Assembly: GCA_015501075.1 (NCBI GenBank)
Contig: JADNYJ010000471.1
Span: 1-24,271, forward strand
Origin: Gymnopilus junonius
Taxonomy: Eukaryota; Basidiomycota; Agaricomycetes; Agaricales; Galerinaceae
DNA: 24,271 nt
Direction: 5' to 3'
Every line of letters starts with the position of its first letter. Position 1 is the first letter of the stretch. Below the pieces are notes generated by a model, which worked only from the letters and a program-made list of their open reading frames with translations, had not been told where the DNA came from and made no database searches. This document shows, one piece after another, positions 18,820-24,271 of this stretch. The position numbers and the translations under genes are program-made.

Positions 18820-19922
18820 GTCCCTGGAATTCAATATCAATGGACTTTATCGAAATCCTTCTGACGTCCAATGGACATGACGTGATCCTAGTCATTGTTG
18901 ACCGACTCACTAAGCAAGCCATATTCATTCCGACCACCTCTGCTTGCACCTCCAAAGACCTTGCCATGCTTTTCATCATTCATGTGTTCTCCAAGCATGG
19001 CATCCCCGAACATGTCACCTCCGACCGTGGACCTGAATTTGTCTCCTGCTTCTTCTGATCCTTAGGAAAAGCACTCGACATGAAACTCCATTTCACTTCC
19101 AGATACCATCCTGAAGGTGATGGCCAGATGGAATGCACTAATCAGACACTAGAGCAATACCTCTGAATTTATTGCAACTATCAGCAAGACAATTGGTCAA
19201 GTCTATTACCTCTTGCAGAGTTTGCTTACAACAATGCTCCTAGTGCTACTACTGGCATTTCACCATTCTTTGCTAATAAAGGTTACCACCCTAACATGGC
19301 TATCCACCCCAAATGTGACCTCGCCTCCGCTTGCGCTCATGATTTTGTTGTTGATCTAGATGAATTACACAAAGAACTCAAGAACGCTATCGCTGAATCA
19401 CAAAAGTGTTATCAAGTCTCCGCCGACCTCCGATGCACTCCGCCCCCTGACTTCCAAGTCGGACAGCAAGCATTCGTCAAAGCAAAGTTCTTCTGCACCA
19501 CACGTCCCTCCAAGAAACTCTCCGAAAAATATTACGGTCCTTTTGATATCATCACCAAAGCTGGCACACACTCTTTTACTTTACGACTTCCTGACTCCAT
19601 GCACGGTGTTCACCCCGTTTACCACGTTTCTATGCTGGAACCGTTTACTCCGAATGATATTCTGAATTGGACTCAATCTCCGCCTCCGCCTGTTGAAGTC
19701 GAAGGCGAAATCAAATATGAAATCACTGAAGTCCTTGACTCCAAGCTTGATCAGTGACGCAAGTGCAAACTATTGTACTTGGTTCGCTGGTTAGGTTATG
19801 AAGGCACTGATGAAGAACAATCCTGGCTCCCAGCTACTGAACTCGAACATGCACCCGACCTCATCTCCGACTTTCACTCCGCTTACCCTGACAAACCCGG
19901 ACCTCTTTCATCTCTCACTTAG
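18820..19922 (+). pseudogene. Gypsy B unit 2: integrase core and chromodomain
   Basis: One frame runs from the copia 1 junction to TAG at 19920-19922. The integrase core has SISMDFIE (Asp at 18843-18845), TSDRGPEFVS (Asp at 19023-19025) and GDGQMECTN (Glu at 19131-19133), the last two with 35 residues between them: DD35E complete. LPLAEFAYNNAPSATTGISP and GYHPNMAIHP follow, then the GPF/YxVSMLEPF region, and a chromodomain (ITEVLDSKLDQ, then KLLYLVRWLGYEGTDEEQSW and LPATELEHAPDLI). The only stops are TGA at 19056, 19164 and 19755, all at expected arginines, with no frameshift. Integrase inserts the DNA; the chromodomain is known to guide chromoviruses to marked chromatin. Removal of copia 1 and one CGAAC keeps the frame through PERPWNSISM. 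Confidence 0.9.
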
Positions 19923-20133
19923 CTTATGATTCACCAAAAAACATCATTAACAAGAAAAAACAAGTATATAGGAAAAAGAAAAAAAAAACTCTACAAAAAT
20001 TACTATCTATTGACGAGCACGCTTTGCTGGTGCCTTGTACATCCTCATTCCTTCCAATCCTCCATCATCCTCATCCTCATCCTCCTCCGAATCCGAATCT
20101 GACTCCGAATCCGACGACTCATCCCTTTTCCTC
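19923..20133. other. Gypsy B region between integrase and the missing 3' LTR
   Basis: The A-rich sequence after the integrase stop (to about 20000) has no plus-strand gene. It then overlaps the possible antisense coding tail at 20007-20130. The LINE poly(T) starts at 20134. Confidence 0.5.
20007..20130 (-). CDS. Possible antisense ORF, C-terminal 40 codons only
   Basis: The minus strand is open from the LINE border to a TAG at 20007-20009. It encodes a basic KKRKR, an acidic Ser/Asp/Glu run (ESSDSESDSDSEEDEDEDD) and the end MYKAPAKRARQ. Its stop lies 84 nt from the integrase stop, tail to tail. The N-terminus is cut off by the LINE. The nuclear-localisation-like basic patch followed by acidic residues is a real compositional pattern, but the opposite strand also gives Ser/Glu-rich peptide because such sequences mirror each other. 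It could be an antisense ORF of gypsy B, the end of a host gene, or chance. The function is unknown. Confidence 0.35.
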
Positions 20134-20160
20134 TTTTTTTTTTTTTTTTTTCTTTTTTTT

Positions 20161-20609
20161 AAATCAAGGATTTATATACCGGTGCGTGAAAGCAGTCCAG
20201 TCACAGATATACATACACCCGAGTAATCTACCATTATACTATGCCTAGTGTGAGACTGGCTCTCGCGGGCCAACTTAGGACCACAAACAGTGGGCCCATA
20301 CTCTCGTTGATGCCCCGACCAAAGGGAGGGGTCCAACAAAGTAATAGAAGGGCACCGGAAGGGGGCCCGCCAGCCAAACCCGACAGCCCAGGATGCACGC
20401 ATACTGTGTTAGCCACTGAAGGCAGACCATTTCGGGTCACCGAAGCAGGGGGCTACAAGGTCTGTTGATAGCGCCGAAGCTCCAGAGCCTAAGCCCCCAC
20501 CCTCAACCCAGCAAAGCCGAAGCCTGCCAAGTATTAGGACTCTGTTCTGAGCACACCCCAAACCGCCGAATCCAGCCAGCAGGAACAACCCCTACCTTGC
20601 CCGACCAAG
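20161..20609 (-). other. 3' UTR of the right LINE
   Basis: This is non-coding sequence shared with 567-1017 of the left copy, including the segment rich in GGCCC/GGGGTCC near 20320-20370. Open frames here occur in both copies but start or stop differently and are not supported as genes. Confidence 0.7.
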
Positions 20610-23349
20610 TTATCCGACACCCCGAGGGGGGCGGTTGAAGGCGAATACCGTAGGATTAGCCTTCAAAAAGGATACGAGCTGATCCAGATGAACTGGATAG
20701 TCGTGACGGTCGTGCTGGGGACACGTCCGGAATAAGTGATCACGAGTTTGGGTATGGTGGCCGCACTCGCAACTGGTGGATTCGGGGATGTTGAATCGAG
20801 AGTAGTACTCCCCAATGGGAGCATGGTTGGTGATGGTGCGAGTGACCCTTGTGAAGAGGGTCAAGTCACCGCCTACAGCTTGAAGCCAAGGACCTCCTCA
20901 TTTGGCCCGTGGTTCGAGTCGACCCCTGTCGAGGTTGGTGAGTGACAGAAATTGTCGCCCTGAGTACGAAGGTTGCCAGAACAACTCTTGCCAGCCTTCC
21001 CCCGGATTATTGTCAGCGGCTTTGCACAACAACGCAAGTGAGTGTGGCGTGTTAGGCCCCACTGCTACAGATAGCTCAGTCGCCATGAGATGAGCCTGGT
21101 AGTGTATGCCCCACTTCAAAGAAGATGGGATGTGATGAAGGGAGATGTGGCAGTCAGGGCCTCTGGTCCACCACTCTGTAAGGGCGTGGATAACGGCCAA
21201 GGAGTGAGCTTGGCCGGAATGCATGGAGGCATCAAGCAGACTCCCCAAAGCCTTGGTGGAGTCTGACATGATAACAATGTAGTCACAATTGTCCATGGCA
21301 CAGGCCCGGACAATCGCAGTATGAAGGGAGTAAAGCTCAGCATCCTCTGCAAGAGCACTCCCAGCCATGTAGCAAGATGCATGCACCTCGACTCCTTGGC
21401 AAAATACAAGCGAAGCTGCAATAGCCTGCTTGTTCCAGTCGTTGGAGCGACTGCCATCGCTGACACAGACCAGAGTGGACGGTTCCCGCTTCGAGGCATC
21501 CCAGAAGCAGTCTAACCATTCCCGCCGGAGCCCAACTTTATCCTTGGGTGCTGGAGTGATGTCAAAGTGAATTCCAAGATGTAATTCAAGGAATCGCCCT
21601 CCCGGGCGGGCTTCTGGAGCAAAGGGCTCCAGAGGCTCGCTGACTACATGGAGCATGTCATCGATGTCCATAACAGTACCCCGCACCTTAGCGCATTGTG
21701 GGGCAGACATAAAGGCCGCAGAGTGAGGGTGAGGAGTCGCTCCTTTGGAAAAGGGTGCACTCAGGAGGGAGCGCACCAGATGAGTGTCCAAGAGGGCCAC
21801 CATATGCAGAACACCTATGGCGGCAGCACGTTTCAAGACCAAGTTGATAGGGACCAGGCCAGCGAGGGCCTTGATCCCTCCCATTGGGGAGGTGCAGAAT
21901 GCACCAGTAATCCAGAGCGCAGCATGACATTGCATGCTGGTCAGTAGTTTGATGGTCCCCTGGCACTTAGCGCCCTGGAAGAACCACAGTCGGAGGCCCT
22001 ATGTTGCAATAGGCAACACACAGGACCTGTAAAGCAGACACTTTTGCATGGGAGTAAGCCCCCTAGATGAGTTACCAAGCATCCTCATCACCTTAATGGT
22101 GGTGAAGGACTTGGTAGAGTAATACCAGATGTGTTCATGGAACATCAACTTCCGATCGAAGAAGAAACCCAAGTAACGCCAAAACGGCTTGGGTGTCAGA
22201 CATTTGTCCCGAGTGTAGGGGGCATACCCTAGATCCATGGACAGATTGAACTCCGAGTGAGAACGATCAAAATGGAATAACTCCGTCTTGTCATGCTCAA
22301 GAGCGAGGGTGAACTTTGTGAAGAGTTCGAAAATCACCGCATAGGACCTCTTCAGGGCTATGCAGTTGGCATCGAGTGTCTTTGACTGCACAATGAGTGT
22401 GCCATCATCGACATAAGAGAGCAGAGTGGTATCGGAAACCCACTCATTCTGCATGAAGAGTTTCAGCACTGGTGCGAGAAAGAGTGCCGAGAGGACTGGG
22501 GACAAGGCAGAGCCCTGTCCCACCCCAACATCAGCTTGATGGGGGTCAGATTGAAAGCCGTTCCAGGCGTAAGACATGGAACGGCCGACAAGGTATGATG
22601 AAAAGAATTCCACCACGTTAGGAGGGAAGCCCTGCTTCCTGAGGATCACAATCAGCACTTCGTGATTGAGAGAAGGGAAGAACTGTGCCACGTTGAAGGC
22701 GATGACACTGGTCTTCAAGCCGTGAGCCCACCCCGCCCACACCAAGTGCGTGAGGAGCAAGCCTGCGTCCTCGGTGGAGCACTGCCGCACACCACCGAGT
22801 TGATTGGGGTGAAAGATATCATGCTTAACAGCATCGAATTGAATATGGTTGGAAAGCATCTTTTCAACCAATTTGCCAAGGGTGTTCAGGAGAACAATAG
22901 GCCTGAACGCCTTAGGCGTAGAATACGAGGGCTTGTTCGGCTTAGGAATAATCACCGACAAGGATTCCTTAAAGTGAGTCGGCCAATACCCAACCCGAAG
23001 GCAGGCATTAGCTAACTGCATGAACACCTGAAGACAGTGTTCGTCACGAATAATTGCCTTAAGGTGTGACCACTTAATGTAATCAGGACCCGGCACTGAG
23101 TTGTTAGAGCAGGATGCCAAGGCCTCCCTCAATTCCAACAGTGAAAAGGCAGTCCACTCTCGCACTTCCATATTGGGAAGGGAGGTGAGACCACTAATGT
23201 CGTACGTTCGGTCAGAGGCCAAGTTGTACGTGCCATGAAGGGCGTCCCAGAGGGAGGGCATATCATGCAAGGCTGTCCGTTGAATTGGATAGCCTCGGAG
23301 GGTGGTAACTTGCGCTGCTGGATCCAATTCATGAGATCCCAGGGGCACT
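20610..23349 (-). pseudogene. LINE ORF2: reverse transcriptase, RNase H, C-terminal Cys/His motif
   Basis: On the minus strand one frame covers about 910 codons. RT blocks: VPGPDYIKWSHLK, PKAFRPIVLLNTLGKLVEKM, motif A FNVAQFFPSLNHEV, GVGQGSALSPVLSALFLAP and the YVDD box (22404-22415). Then come RNase H VSDGSRS, EDAELYSLHTAI, MSDSTKALG, and the terminal CECGHHTQTRDHLFRTC. Two stops break it: TAG at 21999-22001 (family TYG, so TAT to TAG) and TGA at 20898-20900 (arginine CGA in the left LINE copy). Motif A has Asn (codon 22692-22694) in place of the first catalytic Asp, so this RT should be inactive. A frameshift near 23270 separates it from PWDLMNWIQQRKL further upstream. The product would carry out target-primed reverse transcription. 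The endonuclease domain is outside the window. Confidence 0.9.
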
Positions 23350-23352
23350 TGT

Positions 23353-23517
23353 TGTTAGAGTGACTCTCACATGATATGTTACATGTCACAGAGTAGTTAC
23401 ATTGTAGCTAAGTCCTCCTGAAGTCCTTAGTTCTTAACTCTGGACTTCAGGTGAGTAGTACATAGTTTCTCCTTGTATTTTGATAGTTCTTAACTCTGGA
23501 CTTCAGTCCTTCTAATA
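23353..23517 (+). repeat. 5' LTR of copia 2
   Basis: This 165-bp LTR begins TGTTAGAGTG and ends TCTAATA, where copia 1 has TCTAACA. It differs from the copia 1 5' LTR by that base and by a cluster of changes in the TATA-like region (GTATTTTGATAG versus GTATTTATACAG). Both direct repeats are kept. Confidence 0.9.
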
Positions 23518-23529
23518 GGTTATGGCCCT
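23518..23529 (+). other. Primer-binding site of copia 2
   Basis: GGTTATGGCCCT directly follows the LTR. It is the copia 1 site (GGTTATGGGCCC) with one G fewer, still matching the initiator tRNA-Met anticodon region over the first eight bases. Confidence 0.65.
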
Positions 23530-24088
23530 GGCATCTGAGACTGCAGGAATCAACTCTATTCATTTCCTTTGCACTCTAGCAGATTGCCGCTTCGCAACTT
23601 CGATACACACACGCATACACGTTCCCGGCCACGCCTACGCAGTTATACGCAGATAGCTACCCGGACAAACGTGCAAACTGCGTTTCTTCAATTTGACCAT
23701 TAAGGACTCAATTCAACTTCGCTTCACAACGTGCCCATTCGTTCTCGCACACATTCCACAACTTCGCATACTGAGTACTGGTATTACCGCTATTCACGTT
23801 GCCTCGTTTCACATCGTTCCAACTGCTGGTCCTCGAGTTATCATCGAAGATTGTCTTGCATCTCAACTCAGTGAGATCAGCACTTCGTTCATCTTTGCGC
23901 ATTTCCTCGCCTACGCCCTTGCCGCATTCTTTGCAACGTGGACTATCTGTTACGGGTCACACCCTTGACGTGCCTGCTTCATTGCATCCTCATTCGATCA
24001 CCTCGTCATTCACAATCAACACTTATTCCTATAAAGTGTCAACTCTACTACTTTGCCTTTTCGCCTTTTCAGCCTCATTCTGCCCACT
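23530..24088 (+). other. Leader of copia 2
   Basis: This is untranslated sequence closely matching the copia 1 leader (18079-18637). An open frame at 23799-24092 starts at TTG, not ATG, so it is not supported as a gene. Confidence 0.65.
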
Positions 24089-24271
24089 ATGAACACCAAC
24101 TCCACTCCTACCTTCCACAAACTCTCTGACACCAACTATGGCACCTGGAATGGTGAAATGGAGGCCTGGTTCCGCGCAACTGGCCTGTGGCGCATAGTGT
24201 CTGCTAAGCAAGCTAAGCCCAGAATTTCAACCTCACCCACTGACTCAGACCTTGAAAAAGTGGAGATTTGG
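24089..24271 (+). CDS. Copia 2 Gag, N-terminal 61 codons (runs off the window)
   Basis: The ATG at 24089 opens MNTNSTPTFHKLSDTNYGTW, the same start as copia 1 Gag at 18078. All 61 codons to the window edge are open and match copia 1 residue for residue as far as I can compare. This is the N-terminal part of the copia gag core. The zinc knuckle and the rest of the polyprotein are outside the window. Agreement of the two copies supports the ATG chosen for both. Confidence 0.9.
   Translation, partial: MNTNSTPTFHKLSDTNYGTWNGEMEAWFRATGLWRIVSAKQAKPRISTSPTDSDLEKVEIW

Larger units (their letters stand above)
7757..20133 (+). mobile_element. Tandem, partly deleted chromovirus (gypsy B), interrupted by copia 1
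   Basis: The structure is LTR (7757) - unit 1 (gag-PR-RT-RNaseH, integrase missing) - LTR (11699) - unit 2 (5' gag piece joined to RNaseH end, then integrase and chromodomain). Unit 2 is split by copia 1 at 13176-18814. The last LTR is not in the window: the sequence meets the LINE poly(T) at 20134. The left flank is gypsy A coding DNA ending in GAATG (7752-7756), the expected target duplicate. The chromodomain after integrase places it among chromoviruses. The two units share a central LTR, as expected from LTR-LTR recombination or tandem integration. Confidence 0.8.
20134..23352 (-). mobile_element. Tad1-like LINE (right copy), 5' part cut off by copia 2
   Basis: The poly(A) tail is read as poly(T) at 20134-20160, with one interruption. 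The 3' UTR is 20161-20609 and ORF2 runs 20610-23349. It shows RT, RNase H and a C-terminal Cys/His motif but no endonuclease, since the element is interrupted at 23353 by the copia 2 LTR. The 3' end is the same as in the left copy at 1-1043, which is in the opposite orientation, so the two LINE tails point toward each other. Confidence 0.9.
23353..24271 (+). mobile_element. Second copia element (copia 2), 5' part, inserted in the LINE
   Basis: The LTR, PBS, leader and gag start are the same family as copia 1, here on the plus strand and running off the window. The LTR starts right after LINE coding sequence. CTTGT (23348-23352) is the expected left target duplicate; its partner is outside. 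The leader is almost identical to copia 1, with a few substitutions and indels. Confidence 0.9.

Noticed and set aside
9035..19757. TGA recoded as an amino acid in the gypsy B elements
   Set aside because: The CpG transition pattern in LTRs and in the LINE pair explains the TGAs without recoding. Some arginines keep CGA, and the copies carry other damage.
20035..20226. Plus-strand Ser/Glu-rich open frame over the possible antisense ORF
   Set aside because: It has no supported start, and it runs into the LINE poly(T) as a Phe/Leu run. It is the mirror of the acidic minus-strand frame.

Overview
What this is: a eukaryotic, fungal window, most likely from an Agaricomycete (mushroom-forming basidiomycete). 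The evidence is short GT..AG introns of 47-61 bp, a Tad1-like LINE, a Ty3/gypsy chromovirus, a second gypsy lineage, and Ty1/copia elements whose primer-binding site matches the anticodon region of initiator tRNA-Met. About 85% of the window is nested, decayed retrotransposon. I find no intact host gene. No bacterial, CRISPR or rRNA features were found. Layout, left to right: 1-1043 is the 3' end of a plus-strand LINE with a poly(A) tail. 1045-2893 is a broken intron-containing host-type gene, with a possible poly(A) signal at 3150. 3292-3385 has tRNA-like Pol III promoter boxes (possible SINE head), followed by AT-rich spacer with a short tandem repeat and a hairpin. 3900-6621 is the 5' part of a minus-strand copia-type element (gag remnant, leader, PBS, LTR). 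6622-7756 is an RT fragment of an old plus-strand gypsy element (gypsy A). From 7757 to about 20130 runs a plus-strand chromovirus (gypsy B) in an LTR-internal-LTR-internal arrangement. Its first unit has gag-PR-RT-RNaseH but no integrase. Its second unit has lost gag to RT but keeps integrase and chromodomain. A minus-strand copia element (copia 1, 13176-18814) sits inside the gypsy B integrase with a perfect 5-bp target duplication. A 507-bp solo LTR (15162-15668), also with a perfect 5-bp duplication, sits inside copia 1. 20134-23352 is a second LINE copy on the minus strand, and at 23353 a second copia copy (copia 2, plus strand) begins and runs off the window. Order of events: gypsy A is cut by gypsy B; gypsy B is cut by copia 1; copia 1 is cut by the solo-LTR element; the LINE abuts the 3' part of gypsy B; copia 2 cuts the LINE. 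Decay: two patterns stand out. In gypsy A, gypsy B and the LINE the damage is largely C-to-T at CpG. In-frame stops are nearly all TGA where the family has arginine (CGA), and the two gypsy B LTRs differ almost only at CpG sites. In copia 1 and the host-type gene the damage is mostly single-base indels. The two copia 1 LTRs differ by four indels and no substitutions, which raises the possibility of assembly or sequencing indel errors. Candidate functional signals include a canonical -1 frameshift heptamer exactly at the gypsy B gag stop, half-tRNA priming sites in the copia elements, and a possible antisense ORF between the gypsy B integrase and its missing 3' LTR.
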